Part shown: positions 32,933 through 41,563 of the stretch, in pieces | Position numbering within the stretch: the first letter of the stretch is position 1 | Layout of the letters: the number at the start of each line of letters is the position of its first letter | Assembly (NCBI RefSeq): GCF_000349945.1 | Contig: NC_020516.1 | Coordinates: 3,038,001-3,102,000, forward strand | Length of the DNA: 64,000 bases | Direction: 5' to 3' | Origin: Azoarcus sp. KH32C | GTDB lineage: Bacteria; Pseudomonadota; Gammaproteobacteria; Burkholderiales; Rhodocyclaceae | Notes under the pieces: generated by a model | Databases searched by the model: none | The model's input: the letters and a program-made list of their open reading frames with translations, nothing else | Told to the model about the DNA's origin: nothing | Translations under genes and position numbers: made by a program

Positions 32933-33850
32933 TCAGTTTTCGAAACCGCGGATGCGCTTGTCGCGCAGGGTTTGCTTGGTGCGTTCGAGCCGCTTGATGA
33001 GTTCGGGGCCGCTCGCGAGCGCGACGCTCACGGAGAGCACGTCGATGATCGCGAGATGCGCGATGCGCGAGGTCATCGGCGCATAGACGTCCGGATCCTC
33101 CGGTACGTCGGCCGCGAGCACGACGTTGGCGACGCGCGACAGTGGCGAGCCGCTGGCTGTGATCGCGATCACCCCTGCGCCGGCATCGCGCGCGAGTTCG
33201 CAGGCTCGAATGAGTTCCGGGGTCCGGCCGCTTGCGGAGATGGCTACGACCACGTCGCCCTCCTCGAGCAGCGTCGCGGCCATGCCTTGCGTGTGCGGAT
33301 CGGCGTAGGCGACCGATGGAATCCCGAACCGGAAGAACTTGTGCTGCGCATCGGTCGCGACGATACCAGAATTGCCGACACCATAAAATTCCATGCGTCC
33401 GGCACGAGTAATCAGCTCGACGGCGCGTTCCAGCCGCACCGCGTCGAGCTGATTGCGCACGCTGATCAGCGCCCCGATCGTGCGATTGAAGACCTTGGGT
33501 GCGACTTCGTCGAGCGTGTCGTCGGGACCGACGTCGCGGTGTACATAAGGCACACCGCTCGCGAGGCTCTGCGCGAGGCGCAGCTTGAAGTCCTTGAAGC
33601 CGGTGAACCCCAGCGCATTGACGAAGCGCGCGACCGTGGGCTGGCTGACGCCGACGCGATAGGCGAGTTCGGCGATCGAGATGTTGAGCACTTCGTTCGG
33701 GCGCCCGAGCACGAATTCCGCGACGGCGCGTTCGGACTTGCGCAGGTCGCCAATGCTCGCCTCGATGCGTCCGAGCAGCGCACTCGTCTGGCGGAGGTCG
33801 GCATCGCCCGAGCCGTGCTCGGGCGGGGTATTGATCGGTAGGTCGTCCAT
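32933..33850 (-). CDS. hexR: HexR transcriptional regulator (RpiR family, HTH-SIS)
   Basis: The protein has 305 residues. The N-terminal RpiR-type helix-turn-helix (about residues 20-95) includes ELAYRVGVSQPTVARFVNALGF. The C-terminal sugar isomerase (SIS) domain from about 125 carries YGVGNSGIVATDAQHKFFRFG and VVVAISASGRTPELI. HexR family proteins bind 2-keto-3-deoxy-6-phosphogluconate and repress or activate ED and glucose genes. The ATG at 33850 was chosen for normal length, though its ribosome site is weak. It is third in the unit that begins with zwf2 and is itself under an apparent HexR operator. Matching repeats occur at 4046, 4252, 36168 and 36382. Confidence 0.93.
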   Translation of the reverse strand: MDDLPINTPPEHGSGDADLRQTSALLGRIEASIGDLRKSERAVAEFVLGRPNEVLNISIAELAYRVGVSQPTVARFVNALGFTGFKDFKLRLAQSLASGVPYVHRDVGPDDTLDEVAPKVFNRTIGALISVRNQLDAVRLERAVELITRAGRMEFYGVGNSGIVATDAQHKFFRFGIPSVAYADPHTQGMAATLLEEGDVVVAISASGRTPELIRACELARDAGAGVIAITASGSPLSRVANVVLAADVPEDPDVYAPMTSRIAHLAIIDVLSVSVALASGPELIKRLERTKQTLRDKRIRGFEN

Positions 33851-33887
33851 GTCCGTAACCTTTGTCTCCGGTGTCCGTGGCGGCTCG

Positions 33888-34628
33888 TCACTCGGCGGGG
33901 CTGAAGAATACCTGCGTCGGGGCCGCATTTTGTCTCAGAAGTGCTGCAATCGGTTGCAGCAAGTGATCGTCCCGCTCCGCGGCCTGCTCGATCACCGCCG
34001 CCTTGCGTGGCCCGTTGATCTGCACGATGACGTTGCGGGCGTCGAGCAAGGCCGGCAGCGTCAAGCTGATGCGCGCATGCGGCGCCGCGGGCGGGGTCGT
34101 TGCGGCGAGCAACGGCGCTCCCGGGGAAAGCAGCTCTTGGAGCCCGTCGATGCCTGGGAAGAGCGACGCGAAATGACCATCTTCGCCCATGCCCAGGACG
34201 ACAACGTCGATCGGTCGCGGCAAGTCGCGGAGGCGTTCGGCGCAGGCGACGAGACCCGCGGCGGGCGTCTCTTCACCGCCATAGAGCGGAACGAAGCGCG
34301 CCTCGGCGGCCGGCCCGCGCAACAGGTTCGCCTGAATCAAGCCCGCATTGCTGTCCGGATGATCCGCCGGCACCCAGCGTTCGTCGGCCAGGGTCACCGT
34401 CACCCGCGACCAGTCGAGCTTGCGCTGGCCGAGGGAGCGCAGAAACGGCAGCGGGCTGCGCCCGCCCGACACGACGAGACTTGCTTCGCCCCGCCGCCCG
34501 ATCGCATGGCGCAGCATCGCCGCGACTCGGTCGGCGAGCGCCGCGGCCATCGTGGCGTTGTCGTCGAACACGTTCTGCCGGATGTGGCGCGGCAGTTGCA
34601 GTTCCATGGTGGCCACCATCGTCGTCAT
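33888..34628 (-). CDS. pgl: 6-phosphogluconolactonase
   Basis: Pgl hydrolyses 6-phosphogluconolactone to 6-phosphogluconate, directly after Zwf. The protein is 246 residues from the ATG at 34628, which lies two bases after the zwf2 stop. The NagB/6PGL-type motifs are VVSGGRSPLPFL, LADERWVPADHPDSN and GMGEDGHFASLFPG. Two further ATGs (34619 and 34607) give shorter forms; the first has an AGGA site and coupling to zwf2. Cytoplasmic, 38 bases before hexR. Confidence 0.94.
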   Translation of the reverse strand: MTTMVATMELQLPRHIRQNVFDDNATMAAALADRVAAMLRHAIGRRGEASLVVSGGRSPLPFLRSLGQRKLDWSRVTVTLADERWVPADHPDSNAGLIQANLLRGPAAEARFVPLYGGEETPAAGLVACAERLRDLPRPIDVVVLGMGEDGHFASLFPGIDGLQELLSPGAPLLAATTPPAAPHARISLTLPALLDARNVIVQINGPRKAAVIEQAAERDDHLLQPIAALLRQNAAPTQVFFSPAE

Positions 34629-34630
34629 GA

Positions 34631-36103
34631 TCAGGAATCCTGCAGCCAGGCGAGGCCGTCGCGGCCCACGAGGGCGCTGGAGGCGGCGGGGCCCCAGGTG
34701 CCTGCAGTGTATGGACGTGGCGGCGTGGGGTCCTGTTCCCAACCTTCGAGGATCGGTTCGATCCAGCGCCACGCGGCGTCGAGTTCGTCGCGGCGCATGA
34801 AAAGCGTCAGCTTGCCGCGGATCACGTCCATCAGCAGGCGCTCGTAGGCGTCCCATTGGCGCGTGTGATAGGTCTCGGCGAAGTCGAGGTTAAGCGCCAC
34901 CGGGCGCAGGCGCATTTCGTCGCCCGGCACCTTCGCCATCAGATGCAGTTCCAGGCCCTCGTCCGGCTGCAGGCGGATCACGAGCCGGTTCGCGGCGCGC
35001 TCGCCCGATACCGACGGGAAGAGCGCGTGCGGCACCTCGTGGAAGTTCACGACGATCTCGGCGAGGCGCTCCTGCATGCGTTTGCCGGTCCGCAGATAGA
35101 ACGGCACCCCGGCCCAGCGCCAGTTGTTGAGTTCAGCCTTCAGTGCGACGAAGGTCTCGGTGCGGCTGCCGGAGGGAATGCCCGGCTCTTCGAGATAGGC
35201 CGGCACCGGCTTGCCGTCGACCGCTCCGGCGCGGTACTGGCCGCGCACGGTGCGGCTGGCGACATCCTCGGCGCTCATCGGGCGCAGCGCGCGCAGCACC
35301 TTGAGCTTTTCGTCGCGCATCGCGTCCGGATCGATGCTGGCAGGCGGTTCCATCGCGACGATGCACAAGAGTTGCAGCAGGTGGTTCTGCACCATGTCGC
35401 GCAGTGCGCCCGTGTTGTCGTAGAACTCGCCCCGGCCTTCGACGCCGACCGTCTCCGCGAGCGTGATCTGCACGTCGCGCACGCAGGCACGGCTCCACAG
35501 CGGCTCGAAGAGCGCGTTGCCGAAGCGCAGCGCGATCAGGTTCTGGACCGTCTCCTTGCCGAGGTAGTGGTCGATCCGATAGATCTGCTCTTCCTTGAAG
35601 ATCGCGCCGACCTGCTCGTTGATCTGGCGTGCGGAGGCGAGATCACGGCCGAGCGGCTTTTCGAGGACGACGCGGCTGTCGGGCGTGACGAGGCCGGCCG
35701 CGCCGAGGTTTTCGCAGATCGAAGCGAAGAGGCTCGGCGCGGTCGCCAAATAGAAAACGCGCACGCGGGCGGGATCGTTCCCGAGGACGGCGGTCAAACG
35801 CTCATAGTCCGCGGCCTCGCGCGCATCCAGCGGGACGTAGTCGAGGCAGCGGGCGAAGGCGGCCCAGGCGGCAGCATCGAAATCGCGCGCGGCGATGAAC
35901 TGGCGCGCGTGCGCCTCGACTTTCGCGAGATATCCGTCGCGGCTCAGATCTTCCCGGCCGACGCCGACGATGCGCCAGCGGGCGGCATTCGGGTCGGCCG
36001 CGCTGTCGCGGTGGCGGTAATACAGCGCCGGAAGCAACTTTCGCATCGCGAGGTCGCCGCTGCCGCCAAACAGGATCAGATCGAACGCTTCTAGGGGGAT
36101 CAC
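34631..36103 (-). CDS. zwf: Glucose-6-phosphate 1-dehydrogenase, copy 2
   Basis: This is a second Zwf, 490 residues, clearly homologous to copy 1 (4317-5777) along its full length. GGSGDLAMRK marks the NADP-binding loop, and RIDHYLGKE starts at residue 176 with His179 catalytic. An in-frame ATG at 36217 would lie inside the promoter, so GTG 36103 (after GAGGCAAACAAA) is taken as the start and restores the usual N-terminus IPLEAFDLILFGG. It heads the pgl-hexR-pgi unit and is divergent to edd. The two copies probably have different regulation and perhaps cofactor preference. Confidence 0.94.
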   Translation of the reverse strand: MIPLEAFDLILFGGSGDLAMRKLLPALYYRHRDSAADPNAARWRIVGVGREDLSRDGYLAKVEAHARQFIAARDFDAAAWAAFARCLDYVPLDAREAADYERLTAVLGNDPARVRVFYLATAPSLFASICENLGAAGLVTPDSRVVLEKPLGRDLASARQINEQVGAIFKEEQIYRIDHYLGKETVQNLIALRFGNALFEPLWSRACVRDVQITLAETVGVEGRGEFYDNTGALRDMVQNHLLQLLCIVAMEPPASIDPDAMRDEKLKVLRALRPMSAEDVASRTVRGQYRAGAVDGKPVPAYLEEPGIPSGSRTETFVALKAELNNWRWAGVPFYLRTGKRMQERLAEIVVNFHEVPHALFPSVSGERAANRLVIRLQPDEGLELHLMAKVPGDEMRLRPVALNLDFAETYHTRQWDAYERLLMDVIRGKLTLFMRRDELDAAWRWIEPILEGWEQDPTPPRPYTAGTWGPAASSALVGRDGLAWLQDS

Positions 36104-36167
36104 TTTGTTTGCCTCTTCCGGTTGTTCTGGTCTTGCGCCGGCGTATTCGTAGCTTAAGGCGTCGGCG

Positions 36168-36214
36168 GTAGTAAATCTACAACAGATTAAAGCCGCAGAA
36201 ATGTAGAAAGTCAA
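36168..36214 (-). promoter_or_regulatory. zwf2-pgl-hexR-pgi promoter with HexR-like operator at the start site
   Basis: On the minus strand, TTGACT (36209-36214) and TTTAAT (36186-36191) are separated by exactly 17 bases: a strong sigma-70 promoter. GTAG (36168-36171), TAAAT, CTAC (36177-36180) forms an inverted repeat over the expected start point (about 36179). It matches the HexR consensus at most positions. This would place hexR under its own control. Confidence 0.68.
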
Positions 36215-36369
36215 CATGACTGTAGCTTGAGACTTTCATGGACGCGCTTTCATGATTTATCTCGAAGCACCTGTCTCTTTCCTCTGCATGCAGCAACATG
36301 GGCTGCAATCCGTGCCTCTTCGCGAGACCTTCGCCTTACGAACGAGGATCGATTTTGTTGAAAAGGTAC

Positions 36370-36399
36370 TTGCATTAATTCGTGTAGTAATTCTACACT
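36370..36399 (+). promoter_or_regulatory. Putative edd operon promoter with HexR-like operator
   Basis: TTGCAT (36370-36375) and TACACT (36394-36399), 18 bases apart, are the possible -35 and -10. Between and across the -10 lies GTGTAG (36382-36387), TAATT, CTACAC (36393-36398), a perfect 6+6 repeat close to TGTARTwwwAYTACA. Both hexamers, the spacing and the register equal those of the gts promoter. Confidence 0.65.
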
Positions 36400-36473
36400 T
36401 GTTCTAAATCAAGTCGCAGATGGAGCCCAAACCGGATCCGGTCGTGCGACGTACCGATACGAAGGAGGTCCTC

Positions 36474-38333
36474 ATGGCCGTCACTCCCGTCCTCAACCCC
36501 GTCCTTGCTCGCGTCACCGACCGCATCCGCGCTCGCAGCGCCGCCTCACGTTCCGCCTACCTCGGGCGCGTCGAGAAGGCGGCCAGCGCGGCAGGCAGCG
36601 CCCGCACCCATGTTTCCTGTGCCAACCAGGCCCACGCCTACGCGGCCTTCGCGCCGAACGACAAGCTCGTGCTGCGTCAGGCGCGGCTGCCGAACCTGGG
36701 GATCGTCTCCGCCTATAACGACATGTTGTCCGCGCACCAGCCCTTCGAACGCATGCCCGCGCTGATCAAGGAGGCCGCGCGCGGCGCCGGTGCGGTCGCG
36801 CAATTCGCTGGCGGCGTGCCCGCAATGTGCGACGGTGTGACCCAAGGCGAGGCCGGCATGGAGCTGTCGCTGTTCTCGCGTGACGTGATCGCGATGTCGA
36901 CGGCGGTCGCCCTCTCGCACAACGTCTTCGACGGCACGCTCTGCCTGGGCGTGTGCGACAAGATCGTGCCGGGCCTGTTGATCGGCGCTCTGCAATTTGG
37001 ACACCTGCCCACGATCTTCGTCCCCGCCGGCCCGATGACCACCGGTATCGGCAACGATGAGAAGGCGCGTGTGCGCCAGCTCTTCGCACAAGGCCGGGCG
37101 ACGCGCGAAGAACTGCTCGAATCCGAGATGGCCGCCTATCACGGGCCCGGCACCTGCACCTTCTACGGCACCGCGAACAGCAACCAGATGCTGATGGAAG
37201 TAATGGGCCTGCACCTGCCCGGCGCCGCCTTCGTCAATCCGGGCACTCAGCTGCGCGACGAGCTGACGCGCGCTGCCGCGCGGCGCCTCGCAGGCATTAC
37301 GCGGCTCGGAAAGGAATACATCCCGATCGCGAAAGTGGTGGATGAGCGCGCGATCGCCAACGCGATCGTCGGTCTGCTCGCCACCGGTGGTTCGACGAAT
37401 CACACGATCCACCTCGTCGCGATCGCGGCCGCCGCCGGCATCCACATCGACTGGAACGACTTCGACGATCTGTCTGCCGCCGTGCCCTTGCTGACCCGCA
37501 TCTACCCGAACGGCAGCGCCGATGTGAACCACTTCCACGCCGCGGGCGGGATGGGCTTCCTGATCCGCGAGTTGCTCGGCGCCGGTCTCTTGCATGGCGA
37601 CGTGATGACGGTGATGGGCCAGGGCCTCGCGCGCTACGCCGAAGAGCCGTGGCAAGACAGCGAACAACTCGCATGGCGTCCGGCCGTGGAAACGAGCCTC
37701 GATCCGACGGTGCTGCGTCCGGCCGCCGAGCCGTTCAGCGCCGACGGCGGCCTGAAGCTGCTGAAGGGCAATCTCGGCCGCTCGGTGATCAAGGTGTCGG
37801 CCGTGAAGCCCGAGCACCGCGTCGTCGAGGCGCCCGCGCTCGTGTTCAACGATCAGGACGAGCTGATGGCGGCCTTCAAGCGCGGCGAGCTGACGCGCGA
37901 TTTCGTTGCCGTCGTCCGCTTCCAGGGGCCGCGTGCGAACGGCATGCCGGAGCTGCACAAGCTGACCCCCGCCCTCGGCGTGCTGCAGGACCAGGGCTAC
38001 CGCGTCGCCCTGGTGACCGACGGCCGCATGTCCGGTGCGTCGGGCAAGGTTCCGGCGGCGATCCACGTGACGCCGGAATGCCTCGCCGGCGGGCCGCTCG
38101 CGAAAGTCCGTGAAGGCGACCTGATCCGGCTCGATGCCGAGGCCGGCACGCTCGAAGTCCTCGTCGACGCGGCCGAGTGGGCGCGGCGCGACCTCGCCAC
38201 CGCGGACCTCGAAGCCCACCAGCACGGCGTCGGGCGCGAGCTCTTCTTCAATGCGCGAGCCAATGCCTGCGGCGCCGAACAGGGCGCCAGCACCTTCGGC
38301 TCCACCCTGCCCGGCCCGCTTCAGGCGGCCTGA
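36474..38333 (+). CDS. edd: Phosphogluconate dehydratase
   Basis: Edd, the first committed ED enzyme, dehydrates 6-phosphogluconate to 2-keto-3-deoxy-6-phosphogluconate using an iron-sulfur cluster. At 619 residues it has full IlvD/Edd length. Visible family features are FAGGVPAMCDGVTQG and FDGTLCLGVCDKIVPG (cluster cysteines), LATGGSTNHTIHL, and the C-terminal VTDGRMSGASGKVPAA. The ATG at 36474 has a perfect AAGGAGGT site; an in-frame start 18 codons upstream does not. It heads edd-eda-galM-pyk-gapN. Confidence 0.96.
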   Translation: MAVTPVLNPVLARVTDRIRARSAASRSAYLGRVEKAASAAGSARTHVSCANQAHAYAAFAPNDKLVLRQARLPNLGIVSAYNDMLSAHQPFERMPALIKEAARGAGAVAQFAGGVPAMCDGVTQGEAGMELSLFSRDVIAMSTAVALSHNVFDGTLCLGVCDKIVPGLLIGALQFGHLPTIFVPAGPMTTGIGNDEKARVRQLFAQGRATREELLESEMAAYHGPGTCTFYGTANSNQMLMEVMGLHLPGAAFVNPGTQLRDELTRAAARRLAGITRLGKEYIPIAKVVDERAIANAIVGLLATGGSTNHTIHLVAIAAAAGIHIDWNDFDDLSAAVPLLTRIYPNGSADVNHFHAAGGMGFLIRELLGAGLLHGDVMTVMGQGLARYAEEPWQDSEQLAWRPAVETSLDPTVLRPAAEPFSADGGLKLLKGNLGRSVIKVSAVKPEHRVVEAPALVFNDQDELMAAFKRGELTRDFVAVVRFQGPRANGMPELHKLTPALGVLQDQGYRVALVTDGRMSGASGKVPAAIHVTPECLAGGPLAKVREGDLIRLDAEAGTLEVLVDAAEWARRDLATADLEAHQHGVGRELFFNARANACGAEQGASTFGSTLPGPLQAA

Positions 38334-38356
38334 ACCTGTTTCCGGAGATTCGACTG

Positions 38357-38995
38357 ATGGACATTTCCACCCTGCTCGCCGCCAGCCCCGTGATGCCGGT
38401 GATCGTGCTCGATAAGGTATCGGACGCCGTGCCCCTTGCTCGTGCGCTCGTCGCCGGCGGCATCCGCGTCCTCGAAGTGACGCTGCGCACCGCCGCGGCG
38501 CTCGAGAGCGTGCGCGCGATCCGCGCCGAAGTGCCGGATGCGATCGTCGGTGTCGGCACGGTCATGACGCCGGCGGACCTCGCCGCCGCGGCCGAAGCCG
38601 GTGCGGTCTTCGCAGTGAGCCCGGGCGCGTCGCCCGAACTGCTCCGTGCCGGCCGTGAATCGACGATCCCGCTGCTGCCCGGCGTGATGACGCCGTCGGA
38701 CGTGATCAACGCGCTCGCGGCCGGCTACACCGCGATGAAGCTCTTCCCCGCCGCGCAGGCCGGCGGCATCGGCATGCTGAAGGCCCTCGGCGGGCCCTTC
38801 CCGCAGGTGCGCTTCTGCCCGACTGGCGGGATCGACGCGACGAGCGCGCCGAATTTCCTTGCGCTGCCGAACGTGGCCTGCGTGGGCGGCTCGTGGTTGA
38901 CCCCGGCCGACCGCGTACGTGCCGGCGACTGGGCCGCGATCACCGAGCTTGCGCGCGCCGCCGCAGCACTTCGCCCGGCGGAAGGCGCGAAGTGA
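38357..38995 (+). CDS. eda: 2-keto-3-deoxy-6-phosphogluconate aldolase
   Basis: Eda cleaves KDPG to pyruvate and glyceraldehyde 3-phosphate through a Schiff base. It has 212 residues with VLEVTLRT (catalytic Glu40), VGVGTVM, FAVSPGASPELL and AAGYTAMKLFPA (Schiff-base Lys128). The frame opens far upstream within edd; the ATG at 38357 follows CCGGAGATTCGACTG, 23 bases after the edd stop. It overlaps the epimerase start. Its substrate KDPG is also the known HexR ligand. Confidence 0.96.
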   Translation: MDISTLLAASPVMPVIVLDKVSDAVPLARALVAGGIRVLEVTLRTAAALESVRAIRAEVPDAIVGVGTVMTPADLAAAAEAGAVFAVSPGASPELLRAGRESTIPLLPGVMTPSDVINALAAGYTAMKLFPAAQAGGIGMLKALGGPFPQVRFCPTGGIDATSAPNFLALPNVACVGGSWLTPADRVRAGDWAAITELARAAAALRPAEGAK

Positions 38996-40071
38996 GCGCT
39001 TTGGCGATGCCCTTCGCCCGCGCCGAAGCCTCGTCCTTCCGCGTACGCAAGGTCGAGTTCGGCGGAATTCCGGCGCTGGAGCTGCGCGACGAGCGCAGCG
39101 GCGCCTACGCGGTCTTCGCCCGGCGCGGGGCAACGCTGCTCGCGTGGCGCGTGCCGCACGCGGGCGAGATGGTCCCGCTCACCGACGGCTACGCCACGGC
39201 GGTCGAATTCGACAGCCAGAACGGCGTGCGCAACGGCATCCTCGCCCCCTTCTGCAACCGCATCGCCGACGGCCGCTATCGTTTCGACGACCGGGACTTC
39301 GACCTGTTGCCAGGCGTGCCGCACGGCCAACGCCTGATCTACCACGGCTTCCTGCGTGAGATGGACCTGAGCGTCGCGGACGTACAGGAAAGCCTCGCCG
39401 GCGCGAGCGCCCTCTTCACGGGCGCGATCCGCCCGAACGATTTCCCCGGCTATCCGTTCGCGCTGAAACTGAACGTGCGGGTGAGCTTCACCGCCAGGGC
39501 GATCGCGCTGACGATCACCGGCACCAACATCGGCGAACGCGCGATCCCCTACTCGGCCGGCTGGCATCCCTACTTCCGGCTCGGAGACGCACCGATCGAG
39601 ACGCTGGAACTGACGGTGCCCGCCGCCCGCTGCGTCGTCACGGATGGGAACCTGCTGCCCCTGCCCGGCGAAGCGGCCTACACACCTGTGACGCAAGCCC
39701 CGCTCCCCGACTTCCGCGAGCCTCGGCCGATCGGCGACGCCGTCATCGACGGCTGCTACGCAGGCGCCGAGGCGGAAGCCGACGGACTGATCCGCAGCCG
39801 GCTACGCGACCCCGCGACCGGTCGCCGCCTGACCATGTGGCAGCGCGGCGGACTGACCCACGTCTTCACCGGCGACACGCTCGCGCGCGACGCACGGCGT
39901 TCGATCGCGATCGAGCCGGTCGAGGTCATGACCGACGCGTTCAACCGCGACGACTGCACGCGGACGATCCGTCTGCCGCCCGGCACGACATCCAGCTTCA
40001 GTTGCGGCGTCGAGTTCGACGTCGACTCCGCCCCCGCCACCTTCAACTCCGCTTCCAGCGCCATCGAGTGA
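38992..40071 (+). CDS. Aldose 1-epimerase family protein
   Basis: Mutarotases interconvert alpha and beta anomers of aldoses. This 359-residue protein (from GTG 38992) has the galactose mutarotase fold motifs LIYHGFLR, YSAGWHPYFRLG (catalytic His) and SIAIEPVEVMTDAFN (catalytic Glu). The GTG overlaps the eda stop as GTGA, with GGAAGG before it; an ATG at 39007 is the alternative. Located between eda and pyk, it may speed anomer equilibration of glucose or its phosphates. Confidence 0.88.
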   Translation: MSALAMPFARAEASSFRVRKVEFGGIPALELRDERSGAYAVFARRGATLLAWRVPHAGEMVPLTDGYATAVEFDSQNGVRNGILAPFCNRIADGRYRFDDRDFDLLPGVPHGQRLIYHGFLREMDLSVADVQESLAGASALFTGAIRPNDFPGYPFALKLNVRVSFTARAIALTITGTNIGERAIPYSAGWHPYFRLGDAPIETLELTVPAARCVVTDGNLLPLPGEAAYTPVTQAPLPDFREPRPIGDAVIDGCYAGAEAEADGLIRSRLRDPATGRRLTMWQRGGLTHVFTGDTLARDARRSIAIEPVEVMTDAFNRDDCTRTIRLPPGTTSSFSCGVEFDVDSAPATFNSASSAIE

Positions 40072-40079
40072 GACCCGAG

Positions 40080-41513
40080 ATGCCAGGCAAGAACACCAAG
40101 ATCATTGCGACCGTCGGTCCCGCGAGCGCCGACGAGAACACTTTGCGTGCGCTCGCCGAGGCCGGCGCCGACGTCTTCCGGCTGAACTTCAGCCATGGTA
40201 GCCACGACGACCACCGCGCGGTCTATCACCGCATCCGGGCCGTCGAAGAACGCCTCGGCCGCCCGATCGGCGTACTGATCGACCTGCAGGGCCCGAAGCT
40301 GCGGCTCGGCACCTTCGCTGAAGGCGGCGTCACGCTCGCGCGCGGCGACCGCATCCGCTTCGACCTCGACCCGACGCCGGGCAATGCCGAGCGTGTGGCG
40401 ATCCCGCATCCGGAAATCATCAATGCGGTTGGCCCCGGCCACGTGTTGCTGGTCGACGACGGCAAGATGCGGCTGAAGGTCGTCGCCAAAAGCGAGGGCG
40501 TGCTGGAGATGGAAGCGCTCACCGACGGGCGCCTGTCGGACCGCAAGGGCGTCAACGTCCCCGACGTCGCGCTGCCGCTGTCGGCGCTGACCGCCAAGGA
40601 TCGCCGCGATCTCGCCTTCGGCCTGGAGCTGGGCATCGACTGGGTCGCGCTGTCCTTCGTGCAGCGGGCCGAGGACATTGCCGAAGCGCGCGAGCTGATC
40701 GGCGACAAGGCGCTGCTGATGGCGAAGATCGAGAAGCCCTCGGCGCTCGTCGAACTCGAAGAGATCATTGCGCTGGCCGACGGCATCATGGTGGCGCGCG
40801 GCGACCTCGGCGTGGAACTCCCGCCCGAAGACGTCCCTGGGCTGCAGAAGCGCATCGTGCGGCTGTGCCGCCGTGCAGGCAAGCCGGTCGTCGTCGCGAC
40901 GCAGATGCTCGAATCGATGATCTCGGCGCCCGCTCCGACGCGTGCCGAAGCCTCCGACGTCGCAACCGCGGTGTTCGACGGCGCGGACGCGGTGATGCTG
41001 TCCGCCGAAACCGCGTCGGGCAAGTACCCCACCGACGCGCTCGAGATCATGGCGCGCATCATCGCCCGCACCGAGGCCGACCCACTGCAACGCCAGTTGA
41101 TGGAAGCGGTCGGCGCCGATCCGAAGGGCAACACGACCGACGCGATCGGCACCGCGATCCGAGCCGTCGCAGAGACCTTGCCGCTGTCGGCGACCGTCGC
41201 CTTCACCGCCTCGGGCTCGACGGCACTGCGCATCGCGCACCAGCGCCCGCGTTCGCCGATCCTCGGGCTGACGCCCTCGCAATCCGTTGCCCGCCGCCTG
41301 TGCGTCGTCTGGGGCGTGCGTTCCCGCCGTTCGGTCGAGGCCTGCGAAGTCGAAGAGATCGTCAACGTCGCGCTCGAACATTGCCGCGCCGAAGGCCTCA
41401 CCGCGCCGGGCCAGGCCGTCGTCGTCACCGCCGGCGTGCCCTTCGGCACCCCCGGCAGCACCAACCTGCTGCGCCTCGCGTGGCCGGCCGGCGAGGCACC
41501 CGTGCCCGCCTGA
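40080..41513 (+). CDS. pyk: Pyruvate kinase
   Basis: Pyk converts phosphoenolpyruvate and ADP to pyruvate and ATP. At 477 residues it has normal length for the bacterial enzyme. The N-terminus KIIATVGPAS, FRLNFSHG, DLQGPKLRLG, the catalytic KIEKPSAL and the metal site MVARGDLGVELP are all conserved. Its ATG starts 8 bases after the epimerase stop, with only a weak ribosome site. It belongs to the ED operon, tying lower glycolysis to ED flux. Confidence 0.95.
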   Translation: MPGKNTKIIATVGPASADENTLRALAEAGADVFRLNFSHGSHDDHRAVYHRIRAVEERLGRPIGVLIDLQGPKLRLGTFAEGGVTLARGDRIRFDLDPTPGNAERVAIPHPEIINAVGPGHVLLVDDGKMRLKVVAKSEGVLEMEALTDGRLSDRKGVNVPDVALPLSALTAKDRRDLAFGLELGIDWVALSFVQRAEDIAEARELIGDKALLMAKIEKPSALVELEEIIALADGIMVARGDLGVELPPEDVPGLQKRIVRLCRRAGKPVVVATQMLESMISAPAPTRAEASDVATAVFDGADAVMLSAETASGKYPTDALEIMARIIARTEADPLQRQLMEAVGADPKGNTTDAIGTAIRAVAETLPLSATVAFTASGSTALRIAHQRPRSPILGLTPSQSVARRLCVVWGVRSRRSVEACEVEEIVNVALEHCRAEGLTAPGQAVVVTAGVPFGTPGSTNLLRLAWPAGEAPVPA

Positions 41514-41530
41514 GGCCCCCGACCCCAACG

Positions 41531-41560
41531 AGAGACACACGAGAGAGAGACAGAGAGACA
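41531..41560. repeat. Purine-rich GA/CA dinucleotide tract before gapN
   Basis: Thirty bases just upstream of the gapN ATG (41564) consist almost wholly of GA and CA dinucleotides. It is a low-complexity leader with no strong Shine-Dalgarno; GAGAGA may serve as the ribosome site. Such tracts can vary in length by slippage. Confidence 0.6.
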
Positions 41561-41563
41561 ACC

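Larger units (their letters stand above)
36104..36473. other. Divergent regulatory region between zwf2 and edd
   Basis: These 370 bases have no convincing gene. Two promoter/operator units lie at the ends: minus-strand zwf2 (36168-36214) and plus-strand edd (36370-36399). The middle, 36215-36369, is AT-rich relative to its surroundings, and I recognise nothing more in it. Confidence 0.7.

Noticed and set aside
34631..36103. Second zwf as an assembly duplicate
   Set aside because: The two copies differ throughout in sequence and neighbours, so they are true paralogues.
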